Assembly (NCBI GenBank): GCA_023014485.1
Contig: JAJOZX010001574.1
Span: 268,501 to 332,500 of the forward strand
Reading direction: 5' to 3'
Source: Bathynomus jamesi
Lineage: Eukaryota; Arthropoda; Malacostraca; Isopoda; Cirolanidae
Length of the DNA: 64,000 nt
The position numbers and the translations under genes were made by a program. Below the pieces are notes generated by a model. It was given only the letters and a program-made list of their open reading frames with translations, ran no database searches and was not told where the DNA came from. Shown here piece after piece: positions 10,320 to 21,894 of the stretch (positions within the stretch are counted from its first letter, which is position 1; each line of letters starts with the position of its first letter).

Positions 10320-10790
10320 CATTATTCTTAGGACACTCTTGAGAACAGATGGCGACACCTGCCATATGCTTGTTGTGTGTCCTACAAACGGTTGTAACGT
10401 TTTATGAATTAATGTTTAGTGAGTGAGTGCTAATTGGTTGGTTGCCAAATGTCTTTAGAACATAATTATTTCCATTGATCACTCTGGTTTACATATTACT
10501 AAGGAAACATGAATGAATAATTAAATATAAATTCAAGAATGGGGTATATATTAACGAGGGAGATGTCAACGAAGTGAATAAAAATTGGTCTTGTAAAAAC
10601 TTAAAAAAAAACCTTCGGACGTGATGACAGTGTTCATGGTATTGGCAAGTCTGTCATCCTGAACGATATATAAAAACAGAGCCGTTGGTAGGCATTATTG
10701 CGCCCTGAGCAAATTCCAAGTTGATTCATTTATTTATTTACATTAAATATTGAACATAGATTTAGATATTATTTTGTGTCATAACAAAAC
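10320..10790 (+). repeat. Left copy of an inverted repeat pair (10.3 / 17.4 kb)
   Basis: About 460 bp that aligns, with scattered substitutions and small indels, to the reverse complement of 17400-17880. Shared landmarks are GGCGACACCTGCCATAT, TCCATTGATCACTCTGGTTT, TAAAAACAGAGCCGTTGGTA and the end near AACATAGATT. It contains a TATAAAA-like string near 10669 upstream of the GAGCCGTTGG block, so it could be a promoter-bearing repeat end, but no coding frame is present. Confidence 0.85.
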
Positions 10791-10799
10791 CAAAGCAAA

Positions 10800-11216
10800 A
10801 ATACATATATGCAAAATTGTCAAATATCATCGTTTAAGTGGCTCTAAGTTTATTGATATGAATCAATGTAATAGTTTTATTTTCTGTAATTCTCACCTTT
10901 GAGGTGAGAGACCGCCAAGAGTCACAGCTGCAGTGGTTCAAAACTTCAGTTGTAACATGGAACGTATTAATACAAAACAATTATATGCATTTATGAGGCT
11001 GCCTCAATATAAAACATTCTTCGTTTCTAAATAATATTTCTCTCAGTGACTGTTTATTACTATATCAGTGTTGCTGATATACAAATAGCATTTGCTCCGG
11101 ATATAACAATGCCATAACAGTCGTATCCATTCAGCTGTCGTTTATTATGTACAAAAACATTGTATTTTTCATTCATAAACCGCCTATATATGTATTTATA
11201 TGTTGCTGTAGAGTAG
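10800..11216. other. Intron sequence, nothing recognised
   Basis: AT-rich sequence between the inverted repeat and the split mariner. It may hold the left part of the mariner element, but I could not align it. Confidence 0.4.
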
Positions 11217-11240
11217 CGCATAATAGATCTAGTACAACGT
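11217..11240 (+). pseudogene. Upstream fragment of split mariner transposase (copy 3)
   Basis: Eight codons reading IIDLVQR end exactly at the LTR element boundary and are continued, in the same frame, by the sequence after the other LTR at 16409 (SPVTSVRRIS). This matches copy 1, which has ILQLVERSPTTSSRRIS at the same place. A stop precedes at 11214. Confidence 0.75.
11235..11240. repeat. Target-site duplication, left copy
   Basis: CAACGT here and at 16403-16408 flank the LTR element. If the LTR end is counted as ending CA, the duplication is ACGT (4 bp); otherwise up to 6 bp. Confidence 0.8.
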
Positions 11241-11755
11241 TATAGTGTACAAGTTTTATTATTTATTTTCTTCTTTATTTACTCTCTTTCTGCTCTCTCT
11301 TACATTTATCGCTTGCTTTCTCTACACTCGTTTTCACTGTACCGTCTAACTTCATGGTAGCCACGCCAAGACTATGAAAGCCGTTACAAAACAAAGGGGG
11401 GGTTCATTAACACTCTTTTAACACTTGTTAATATTTTATTTACTTCCGAAAATGGTTTAGTTAATTTAGGGGAATGCGAGTAGGGAATTTTACTAAAATA
11501 TTTTACATCGGAAAGGAAGAGGGGCACAAAACAATTAATTAAATTTTACGTTACATGGCGCCAACCTCACGCTTATCGCGCTGCCAAAAGACTGACTCAT
11601 TTGGGGGTAGCCCGCTCTGTCGGCCTCTGTTCAGGATTGCCAAGTTCCATTTTAAACAATTTCAAACAATTTCACAATTATTAGTAAATGATTTATATTA
11701 AACATTACAATCTTAATTAAACAAAAATTAATATTCTGAACTAGGCATTACTATA
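11241..11755 (-). repeat. 3' LTR
   Basis: Matches 15891-16404. Contains TGGCGCCAACCTCACGC (11558) and a pyrimidine-rich segment near 11280-11330. Inner edge is ACTATA, where the other copy has ACTACA. Confidence 0.85.
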
Positions 11756-12894
11756 CTCGCATCACCCCCTTGAAAATAAGTTTTTCATTAGGAAAACTTA
11801 TTAATATCGTTTAACAAATTTAATAAATTTATTCCACAAATTTATATATTTTGCAATTTTTTTTTTTTTTTTCTTTAACAAATTCAAAGTTGACAGACAA
11901 GAAATAATTAGAATGACAAATTCCACATATATTTTGTATCATATTATAAAAACCGAAAACTTTATAATTTTTCACATTTGCATAAAATAACATTTCACAC
12001 TAATAATTAAATTACAACCTGTAACTAATCTATACATGCCAAAAAAAAAATAACTGTAAATTTTCTTACAGTGGCTGCACAAATCTCATGTTCACAATCT
12101 ATTCCAGCGATTCCTCATCAAAGATCGCTTTACATTTGAAACAATTATTTGTATAGTTATACAGTTATTCTCAGGGCAACCTAGAAAAAATAAGAAAAAG
12201 TTTACATAAAGTACTGACCAAGAGCGCACATACTATTTCACGAAAAACACAACAAATATGGGCAATAATCGCACCTTTCACTTATAATTTCATTACATAA
12301 TAATCAGTACATTAATTTGCTGGACGTTGTTTAGATCACAATCCGCACGCTGACAACGGACTTCTTCAATTTTCAATCGCAGCTCTCCTGCTCACTTCGC
12401 TAGAATGCAAGGGATTGCATCAATCAACATGCAACAGGGCAGCACGCTATAATGGTTCCGCTCTCTCTCCGAATGGCGAAAAAAAAAAACAAGAGACGTC
12501 CAATTCTAAAAAGATCAGGGGGGGAGATATACTGAAAGCGGGACCACGCGCTGGAATTGGACGAAATTTGCAATTCTAGAAGTCGATGAAGAAACTCGCC
12601 TTGTCTCATCTCCACTTTTGTCGGTGAACGCTGCTCTTCTACGTCCAGCTGAAAGACTCTTGTACTGGCAACAATCAAACGATCACTCCGCCGTAGGCCG
12701 TTTCCCAACGAACCTACTGTATGTCTGTATGGACAGTACAGTCGTAAACACCCGTTCAAGCTCTCGTGGCTTGCCTACCGCGTGCTACGACACATATTTA
12801 GCGAAGCATTCGAGCAGCGTGACCAGCTACTGCCCGAAAAATACCAGTAGACCATCTTCGATCGAAACTTTCGTGTCCAAGACCCTGCACACGT

Positions 12895-13018
12895 AAATTT
12901 CTCTTCCGAAACTGTCCTGCGCCAAGTCCCTGCGCATTCGGTTCCTCTCTTCTATCTCTTCTCTTCCGAAACCATCCTGCGCCAAGTCCATGCGCCATCT
13001 GGTTTCTCTTCTCTCTCT
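12895..13018. repeat. 62-bp tandem duplication inside the LTR element
   Basis: TCTCTTCCGAAAC, TCCTGCGCCAAGTCC and TGCGC recur at about 12898 and 12960. Non-coding. Confidence 0.75.
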
Positions 13019-14595
13019 CATCATTGGTGATCGATCACCTATCCGGTCGACTAAACTCAATGGATGGAACTCGGATTCAACTTGGTTGCCTCCAAACCGA
13101 GCCTTTTGAAATTTTGAAAAAAGTTTATTCGAAACGTGTTTCTGTACTGCTTATCATTTATTTAATATTTAATTTACCGAATTTTCTCGACAGTTCACTT
13201 CGAAACAATAACTACACATTTGCTCTGGCCAAATTCACGGGAAAAAAAAATGACAAATCTAAAAATTTCGCAAAAATTTAATCACATCTAGCTACCAATA
13301 AGGTCACTTATGGCAGTTACATCGGAGAAGATAAAAAAGGTCATAAAACGCACGAAACAAAATTATACATTACGTATAAATATAAAAGCGCCCATACATA
13401 GTAACTGTTAGTATAATTTAAGAAATATTATTGTTCAAACTATCGTCAGAAATCACATCAATACTTTTAAATACAAAAGACAAAAATGAACTCCAGAAAC
13501 TTCATGTCATCACTTCTCTGACAATCATGAACCCTCTTGCCCTTTGGGGGGGAGCACACAAAGACGCCACAAAAACGTTACTGGCTATCTAGAAGGCTCC
13601 ATTTCCGAGGGAACACTCGAGCCAATGTTTTAAATGCATTAGTATCCGACTGAAGGTTTAAACAACAATAATTTTCCCAAACAGTTATTAAAAAGTTAAA
13701 AAAATTTAAATATTACTACCGAAAAATTTTATTTTAATACAGTAATGTCAACTTGAAACGTCAAATTTCATATGAATTGAACTCACAATTCGCAAATTAC
13801 ATCTGAGAGACAACTCTCTCCTTCAACAGAAACCCCAGTATGGTTTGCAAATCACAAAAATCCCAGTAATTTATCGTTTCCAAGTGAAACTAAAAATTTG
13901 CATCGTTATACTAAATAAGAATAGATAATATGCACTCACAAATACACGCAACCTACTGTAAACAAAAACAAAACATTGCATAATTCAGAGAGGTCGCTTT
14001 GTTTGTAAGCGAACCTCTATACAAATATCCCTAACCGAATGAAACTGCATTATATCCTGACAATTTTGTAATCTTTTCTATGCAAACGCTCGAACTAAAA
14101 AAAGACATTTTTCATTTATAATACCCAAATTAAAATATCAACTCAAAACATCCTTTTTAGAATACAATCTAAATTCCAAATGAAAATTTAACCATTTTCA
14201 TTGAACTGGAAGAAAGAAATAAAAATCGGCCTACCTATACAAATAAAATTGAATGCATTTATAAAACGTAAAGAAACTATATGAAAAATTTCTACACCAA
14301 TTTCTGTAATTCAAAAAAAACTATAATAATATCCAGATTTCATAAAATAAGTGTAACGTATAATTAATAAATTCCATGTTACGCGTGGAAAGCACAATTT
14401 AGAATTTAATGCATAACATTTGTGCTTATTAAAGAAAAATCCTATGATTATTTACGTTAAACCAATTAAATTTTTGTTAAATAACTAAGAATTTAATACT
14501 CAGACATATACCATAGTAACGGTCATATATGAACAATATTTAACGATAGGCCTACAACAAATCTTTCTTTAGTACAATACAATAGCCATTTTACA

Positions 14596-14690
14596 AAATA
14601 TGTCGGAATTGTCGTGAAAATGAACGAAAGGAATGGAGAGAAAAAAAAAATAAATAATGAAAATGAACGAAAGGAATGGAGAGAAAAAAA
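14596..14690. repeat. 45-bp tandem duplication inside the LTR element
   Basis: GAAAATGAACGAAAGGAATG followed by GAGAGAAAAAA occurs twice (about 14616 and 14660). Confidence 0.8.
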
Positions 14691-15890
14691 TAGATAATCA
14701 GCCTACCTACCAAATTTTACGAGTGTATAAATATATAAAATTATATATATAACTAATATATACGTATAAGTTAATATGTAAGTGTATAATTAATGAATAT
14801 ATAAAAAAAATCAAAAAAAATTTATAGAAAATTTCACAACACAATTTCTCTATTTCAGTTCAACGAATTTAGCTTATTTTGAAGTCTAACACAATCCTAT
14901 ACGGCCAGCCTATAATCTGACAAATTAATATGTTTAAGATTATTTTTCGACTGTCCCTTAAAATGTAACGTAATCCTATTTTAGCGCGAAGCGAAGCGAA
15001 GCAAAAAGCCCGTAAACCTACATAAACAATAAAATAAACCTATCATTATAATTTATGTACAACCAATCGAAATATAATCAAAAATCTGCTAATGAAACCC
15101 AGAAAATTTTTCATGTTCAGGAAATGTTTTACAATACTATATATGTATATATACCTAGAAATGCGGTACAAATTTTTGCTGAAACATTTTGACAGGACCG
15201 TATAAAATTTATTTATTAATCATTATTCTTATTATTATGATTATCACAATTATCACTAATTCCAAAAGTTTAAACACAAAAGTAAACAAAGGTAAGCTGA
15301 ACAGGCAAAACAGTGGAAGAGACGAAAAAAAGAAAAATTGAGTCCTCAGGCAGCACGATAAATTTTCAAAACTATGTCCTCTCCGACCTAATGAACAAAA
15401 TTTAACGTAATAATGACTCGCAATATTGAGTCAGACAAGTTTTTCTACCGACTCTGCACCACGACTAAAAGAAATTTTGAGTCACTAGACTGCGAAAAGT
15501 AACGGAACCGTACGACGAAAAATGGAACAAACGAACATTTCAGAATCAACGAACTCCCACGAAAAGAAAGAAAAAAAATTAAATTTTTAGGCGCGAAGTT
15601 TGTAAGGGACGCTATAAGGATGTTGAAGGCGATGCGCCATTTTGAAATTACATTCACAATGAATTTTTGCTTAATTTGATAATTACTCTAAAACGGGTAG
15701 CGAAACAGAATATCCACTAATTTTCTTTATACGGAGAACGTGAAAACGATCGTGATTAGTCGAAAGAACACACGCACAAATTTTGAATTCCTATTTATCA
15801 GAGACGAAAAAATAATGCATAAACCTAACGGAGTGCATGGGTTCGTATTATTAAATTGATAACAATTTAATAAGGTTAGCTGCCACCAAA

Positions 15891-16404
15891 TATAGTGAAC
15901 AAGTTTTATTATTTACTTTCTTCATTATTTACTCTCTTTCTGCTCTCTCTTACATTTATCGCTTGCTTTCTCTACACTCGTTTTCACTGTATCGTCTAAC
16001 TTCATAGTAGCCACGCCGAGACTATGAAAGCCGTTACAAAACAAAGGGGGGTTCATTAACACTCTTTTAACACTTGTTAATATTTTATTTACTTCCGAAA
16101 ATGGTTTAGTTAATTTAGGGGAATGCGAGTAGGGAATTTTACTAAAATATTTTACGTCGGAGAGGAAGAGGGGCACAAAACAATTAATTAAATTTTACGT
16201 TACATGGCGCCAACCTCACGCTTATCGCGCTGCCAAAAGACTGACTCCTTTGGGGGTAGCCCGCTCTGTCGGCCTCTGTTCAGGATTGCCAAGTTCCATT
16301 TTAAACAATTTCAAACAATTTCACAATTATTAGTAAATGATTTATATTAAACATTATAATCTTAATTAAACAAAAATTAATATTCTTGACTAGGCATTAC
16401 TACA
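15891..16404 (-). repeat. 5' LTR
   Basis: Direct repeat partner of 11241-11755. In minus orientation it starts at 16404 with TGTAGTAATGCC and ends at 15891 with CACTATA, followed by the TTTGGTGGCAGC primer-site candidate. Confidence 0.85.
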
Positions 16405-16408
16405 ACGT

Positions 16409-17385
16409 AGCCCAGTTACCAGTGTTCGAAGGATTTCTAGACGAATTGGTGAATCCGCATCGCGTGTATGGCGAACCATACATGATGAGGGTTTGCACAC
16501 AACAAGCATTTGCAAGCTCTTCAACCGGATGATTACGATAAACGTGTTCAATTTTGCCAGTGGATAGTTACGCATCGCCAAATTCTTAATCGCATACTAT
16601 TTAATGATGAAGTACAATTCATTCGGAATGGAAGTAACAATAGACGAAATTCCCACTTATGGTCCGCCGATAATCCCCACGGTATCGTTGAAGGAAACTT
16701 TCAACATCGATTCTCGGTGAATGTTTGGTGCAGTGTAATTGGAGATCAGCTGATTGAACCGTTCGTTTCGGAACAGCGATTAACTGCTGATATTTATCTG
16801 AACTTCCTGACGAACGAATTAACGCTTTTGATGGAGGACGTGCCCTTAGAGACAAAGCGCAGGTTGTTCTTTCAGCACGATGAGGCGCCACCACATTTTG
16901 ATCGTAACTTGAATCAGCGGTACGGGACTCATTGGATTGGTCGTGCTGGTCCATTATCGTGGCCCCCCGAGATCTCCGGACCTAACTCCGTTAGATTTCG
17001 TTTTATGGGGCCTTATGAAAGAGATGGTCTACAAGACCAAAGTACAAACGAGAGAGGAACTCTTGCGTCGGACTATGGATACCGCTGCTTACAAACGAGA
17101 ACACCCCGAAATGATGCAATGGGCAGTGGACTCTTGTTTGGAACGAGCAAGGCTGTGCATTGAAAACAGAGGCGGACATTTTGAACATTTATAAGGTGTA
17201 TCTCATAAAATGTAGCAGTAAATACATCAGATTAATACTCTCGTTTATTTTTTTTTCCGTGCACCTTAAAACGTCCGTAGCTCCGCAACGGTTGGAAATA
17301 ACACCGATGTTATATTAACTTTTTTACTCGATATCACCCCCTAAATCACCCACGAAAGCATGGCAGACCGGTTGTGAAACACCCT
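16409..17385 (+). pseudogene. Mariner-type transposase, copy 3, main part (interrupted, frameshifted)
   Basis: Related to copy 1 throughout: helix-turn-helix remnant (SVRRISRRIGESASRVWRT), FNDEVQF for the first catalytic Asp, QHDEAPPH for the second, SPDLTPLDFVLWG for the third in a different frame. Lesions include a small deletion between APPH and LNQRYG, a frame shift near 16965, a frame change near 16500, and the LTR insertion that removed the 5' end to 11.2 kb. The C-terminus CIENRGGHFEHL ends at 17191. The right terminus GAAACACCCTG at 17375-17385 is followed by TA and matches copy 1. Confidence 0.85.
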
Positions 17386-17399
17386 GTATATAGCAGGTT

Positions 17400-17886
17400 T
17401 TTGCTCTGTCTTTGTTATAACACAAAATAATATCAGAATCTATGTTCAGTATTAAAGGTAAATGAATAAATAAATAAATGAATCAATTTGAAATTTGCTC
17501 AGGGTGCAATAATGCCTACCAACGGCTCTGTTTTTATACATTGAAACTTCAATTCCTTCAGGATGACAGGCTTGTCAATACCATGAACATTGTCATCACG
17601 TCTGAAGGTTTAGTTTTTACAAGACCATTTTTTTATTCACTTCATTGTTAATATAATATATCCCCTTCTTGAATTTATATGTAATTATTCATTTATGTTT
17701 CCTTAGTAATATGTAAACCAGAGTGATCAATGGAAATAAGTATGGTCCAAAGATATATGGCAATGGGTCAACCAACCAATCGGCGCTCACTCACCAAGAT
17801 TCATTCACAAAATGTTACAACTGTTTGTAGTACACACAACAAATATATGGCAGGTGTCGCTATCTGTTCTTAAGAGTGTCCTTAAG
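17400..17886 (-). repeat. Right copy of the inverted repeat pair
   Basis: Reverse complement of 10320-10790 with scattered differences. Its inner edge lies almost against the mariner right terminus at 17385. The outer end carries a local triplication of the phrase TTAAGAGTGT (17870-17905). Confidence 0.85.
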
Positions 17887-17933
17887 AGTGTTCTTAAGAG
17901 TGTAGTCCTATATATTCCTTCCCCTTTATAGTT

Positions 17934-17936
<3 letters not shown>

Positions 17937-17979
<43 letters not shown>

Positions 17980-18085
17980 TAATAATAAAAATAACAATAA
18001 TAATTATAATAAAATAATAATAAAAATAATAATAATAATAAAAATAATAGCAATAATAATAATAATAATAATAATAATAATTAAT
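17937..18085. repeat. (AAT)n microsatellite
   Basis: About 150 bp of AAT/TAA repeats with occasional AAAAT and CAAT interruptions. Confidence 0.95.
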
Positions 18086-18370
18086 AATTGCCCCCTCGTT
18101 CCGTATTTATTTTTTCTGTGTGAAACTATCTTTTATATTAATACCGACTAAAGACTCCTATTTCTTAAACGTTTGTATTGTTATTTCGTATTAATTTTGT
18201 TTTTATTTTATTTTTATTTATGCATACCCTCTCTCTATACATATATAAACGTGTATCCGCATACTTACATGATGTATATATGGCTTATATATCTAAATTA
18301 TCAAAGAATTCAGTAGTTATTATGTCGTTGAATTTACATAATATATTTTGGCACTTTCTACGTTAACATT

Positions 18371-18631
18371 TTAACCCTAAAAGGACGACGCTACATATTG
18401 GTAACCTTTCAAATACACGCATTCATAACTTAACCCTACAAACAATTCCGGCGTTAAAGGGTTAATTTGTAAATAAGTTTATTTTTATTGAATTGTTTAT
18501 CGCGTAGAATATTTATTAGGTATTTTGCTCTTTGCTTAACCCTTTAAGCCCTGAATTTTTTGTAGGGTTCAGTTATGAATGCGTGTATTTGAAACGTTAG
18601 CAATTTGTACCAGTCGTCCTTAAAGGGTTAA
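18371..18631. mobile_element. MITE-like inverted repeat bounded by TTAACCC...GGGTTAA
   Basis: Two inverted arms of about 95 bp (18371-18465 and 18536-18631) separated by 70 bp. Each arm itself starts TTAACCC and ends GGGTTAA. The middle of the arms (TTTCAAATACACGCATTCAT) is identical. TTAA at both ends with CCC-starting repeats fits the piggyBac target and end rule, but no transposase is present to confirm it. Confidence 0.7.
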
Positions 18632-18885
18632 ATCCTTCATATTTACAGCATGTTGTGTATCTGACTTCATATATTCAGTAATATAAAGTTAATTTAAGAA
18701 AAAAAAATTTAAATTCTTCTCAAGGAGGCAGTGAATGTCTAATGCCTGCATTTTGAAACACTTAATCTATTTAGTTATTTATATTCAATGACTGTCTATT
18801 ATATGCGGTTAGTTCATTATAAAATATCGTAACTATGGTATAATCACTGATTATTTCATTTGGAATAAATTAATGGGTGGAAAAA

Positions 18886-18887
<2 letters not shown>

Positions 18888-18934
<47 letters not shown>
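18888..18934. repeat. (TA)n microsatellite
   Basis: About 45 bp of uninterrupted TA dinucleotides. Confidence 0.95.
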
Positions 18935-18939
<5 letters not shown>

Positions 18940-19036
18940 ATTCTTTAGATCTCCAGTTAAAGTGGGAACTTAACCTTCAACTGCACTCCCCCAAAATTTA
19001 AAATTATTTATTTCTTGTATTGTAAATTAAATCATT

Positions 19037-19143
19037 CCTGCCTGAGCCATTGTTGCAAGAAGCCGAACCTCTATCCCTGTAAATTCCTGCCTGAGCCATT
19101 GTTGCAAGGGGTCGAACCTCTACCCCCGTAGATTCCTGCCTTT
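19037..19143. repeat. 55-bp tandem duplication
   Basis: TTCCTGCCTGAGCCATTGTT followed by GCAAG, GAACCTCTA and CCC occurs at 19037 and 19085; a third partial unit starts at 19132. Confidence 0.8.
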
Positions 19144-19645
19144 GCCTTCATTTGATAAAGACCCCATAAAATTTCTGACCATCAACGGTAATCGTAAGAG
19201 GCTGTATATTCATCTCCCTCCATCAGTGCCTCTTTCTGTATAAACTTCGTGCAGTAAAAATCATTTGATTGAAAAAAAGACTCCCATTGAGAACTGAAGT
19301 ATTTCCATTCACTCCTTCGAAAAAATTTGATAGAGAAACTATTTTCAATTCTTGTTACTCGATTGCTCTACCTACGGCTAAGGCCGAGCTTAACCAAAAG
19401 GACCACCTTCGTTGGATCGTCCAAAGTGCATTCTTTATAAAAGTCGCGAGCGGGAAGTGGCCCGTACACGCGCAACATGTTCATTGACGTAAATAGGGTT
19501 CTATTGTTTACAAACACAGCTGTTTATGGAGAAGGGATTGCACGCTATATAGATAGGTTAAGTAATCTCCGGGTCTAAACATTTTTTACCCAAAACTTTT
19601 AAAATGAGTTAAAAACTAAATACTAGATTGTTTAGTTCAAATTTT

Positions 19646-19848
19646 GGATCACCTGAAGATCAGGGTCCCCAGCCTTCTTTAGTTAGCTTTATAAGGCTAA
19701 CTAACGAAAATATCACAACCTAACCTAACCAGTCGTCAAGGGCGTACAGTTAACCTAACGATTGGTTAGATTAGGTCGTGATATTTTCGTTAGTTAAACT
19801 TATAAGGCTAACTAAAGAAGGCTGGGGGCCCTGATCTTCAGATGATCC
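19646..19848. mobile_element. Palindromic MITE, copy 1, with 8-bp target duplication
   Basis: A 203-bp near-perfect palindrome. Ends are GGATCACCTGAAGATCAGGG and its complement, then CCCCAGCCTTCTTTAGTTAG, GGCTAACTAACGAAAATATC and AACCTAACC, with GTCAAGGGCGTACAGTTAAC in the centre. Flanks are perfect 8-bp direct repeats CAAATTTT (19638-19645 and 19849-19856). No coding capacity. TSD length fits hAT, P or Merlin-type DNA transposons. Confidence 0.9.
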
Positions 19849-19887
19849 CAAATTTTTAATAATTTTTTATCCCAGGAGGTTGTTACT

Positions 19888-21080
19888 TTGAATTTTAAAT
19901 TAGCTAATGCTTGTATAACTCCCATCTTTAAAAACGAAGATAATCAAAATGTGAAAAATTATACTCATTAGTTTAATTTCTATTATTTAAAAGCTTTTCG
20001 AATCAGTCATTCGAGATCGTATATCCCAAAATCATTAAAGTAAATAATCTTATTAAAGTCAGCATGGGTTTCGCAAAACTAAAATTTGTTTAACAAATTT
20101 ATTACAGGTTTTTTCCATGACATTATCGGTATTTATGAGTATAAAATAAGGCAGTTGATACAGTATATTAAGATTTTCAAAAGACGCTTAACAAAGTTCT
20201 GCGTAAACGATTGCTGGTAAACAAAGTTCACAGAATAAAGGGTCAAGTTCTTAACTGGAGTGATAATGAAACAAAGATTAGTCATAAATGAAGAGTCAGG
20301 GTGGGCTTGCGTAACTAGCGGTGTTCCGCAATTGTCATTTGTGGAAGCAGTGCTTTTTTTATAATATTAAATAATTCTTCTTTTATAATATAAAATAAAT
20401 CTTCATGTCAATTCATTGATTAAAATTTCTAAATTTGCCAACGATACTAAATTGCTGGTAAAGTAGTTAGTTTTGATAGATAGAGAGAGTTTGCAGCACG
20501 ATCTTAACAACTTTGCCACTCTTGTGACAACTCGACTAATAAAATTTCACGTAGATAACTGTAAAGACACGCATGCGTGTTATCACAACAGTAAATTTAA
20601 CTATACTATGGGAAACAGTACGTTAAACGAAGCCTTTGAGGAAAAAGATTTAGGTGTCACTGTTATTAAGGATTTAAAGTTCTGAAAACAATATTCAGCC
20701 GCAAGCAGTAAAGCTAGTAAAGTCCTGGGTTTTATTTCTCGTAATGTTGACTATAAATCTAAAGATATTGTTTTGTCATTATATAAGTCGCTTGTTGAGC
20801 TTCATTTAGAATACGCTGTTCAGTTCAGTTTTAGTCGCACTATATGAGTATTGAGTAAGGATATAGAAGTGGTAGAAAGGGTTCAGTGCCGCGCAACAAA
20901 GATTACTCCGATATTACTTGGTGAACCATAAGAAGACCGACCCAGAGAGCTGAATTTGTATGCGCTTGAAACTTGGCGTTTACGAGACGAACTAAGGTGT
21001 TCAAAGTTTCAAATACGCTAGTAACATAAATTCTAAGAATAATTTTGACCAAGACGATAAGAACATTACGAGAAAGAATG
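19888..21080 (+). pseudogene. Decayed CR1-like LINE ORF2 remnant
   Basis: Disconnected frames keep LINE reverse transcriptase signatures: ITPIFKNEDNQNVKNY (near 19915), QHGFRKT-like near 20065, KFANDTKLL near 20430, EKDLGVTVIKDLKF (20640-20683), KVLGFISRNVDYKSKDIVLS near 20725 and EYAVQF near 20810. Many stops and frameshifts. It resembles the LINE at 48.6-51.3 kb more than the one at 34-45 kb. Confidence 0.8.
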
Positions 21081-21140
21081 GTTTTAAAATAAGGGGGATG
21101 GCTACATAGGATGGTACATAGTGGCTGTGTACTGTATATA

Positions 21141-21862
21141 CCGGGTGATTACAAATGATCTTCCCGATTTTAAACATTTATTATGAAAAAACTAACAAAG
21201 CTATAGCGAAAAGCAAAATATACAAATAAAGAATATTTCAGGAAATTTTTATTTGTAATATTGAACACGTCAGAGATAGCTCTAAAGTTAACGTGTTTTG
21301 TGCTCTTACCGCTGAGGAAGTGTACGGTCCATTCTTTTTTGCTGAGCAAGCAATTAACGGTATCATTTACTGCGATATGTACAGCTGTGGCTGATGCCCC
21401 AGCTGCTAAAGGTTTCAGTAGGATGGTGCGCCATCCCATTTCCACAATGAGGTTACAACATTCCTGAATGAGCAATTGCCTCATCGTTGGATCGGGCGTT
21501 GGGGGCCCATTCCTTGGCCGTTTCGTTCGCCCGATCTAACACCCCTGACTTCTTCCTCTGGGGCTATGACAAAAATGAAGTTTTTGTTCCACCACTGGCA
21601 ACAACTTTGGAACATTTGAAGGAAAGGATATGTGAGGCTGTTAGAAAAGTTCAGTATGATATGTTCCAAAATGTATGGAGGGAAACAGAATGCCGTTTTA
21701 ATTGCCGCAGAGCCACAAAAGGAGCTCATATTGAACTTCAATTGTTTGTAAATAAAACGATTTGAGTTCCTCTTTATTTATATACCTTGCATTTCGCTGT
21801 AGCTTTGTTAGTTTTTTCATAATAAATGTTTAAAATCGGGAAGATCATTTGTAATCACCATG
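21141..21862 (+). mobile_element. Mariner-like element, copy 4, with decayed transposase
   Basis: Terminal inverted repeats of about 75 bp (GGTGATTACAAATGATCTTC at the left; complement at the right, ending near 21862) flanked by TA. Inside are broken transposase frames: VNVFCAL and VYGPFFFAEQ near 21290-21340, QQDGAPSH-like near 21425, HRWIGR near 21485, SPDLTPL near 21530 and the C-terminal NCRRATKGAHIEL ending at 21765. N-terminal half absent. Confidence 0.85.
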
Positions 21863-21894
21863 TAGATAAAAATAGTGATACGTTATTAGATATA

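Larger units (their letters stand above)
11241..16404 (-). mobile_element. LTR retrotransposon (Ty3/Gypsy-like signals), no intact coding region
   Basis: Two direct repeats of about 515 bp (11241-11755 and 15891-16404), differing at about a dozen positions by eye, enclose 4.1 kb. Orientation is minus: reading that way, the LTR starts TGTAGTAATGCC, the sequence after the 5' LTR is TTTGGTGGCAGCTAACC (a primer-binding-site-like position), and just before the 3' LTR is the polypurine tract AAGGGGGTGATG, as in Gypsy elements. The interior holds no gag or pol frame that I can recognise, only short frames, so it is either a non-autonomous large LTR derivative or highly decayed. Since the LTRs are still similar, the non-autonomous reading is favoured. 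It sits inside a mariner transposase gene. Confidence 0.85.

Noticed and set aside
12424..12998. Candidate gag frames inside the LTR element
   Set aside because: Short frames with no zinc knuckle or other gag signature, partly generated by a 62-bp duplication.
11241..16404. Plus-strand orientation for the LTR element
   Set aside because: The polypurine tract and primer-site-like sequence are in the right places only on the minus strand.
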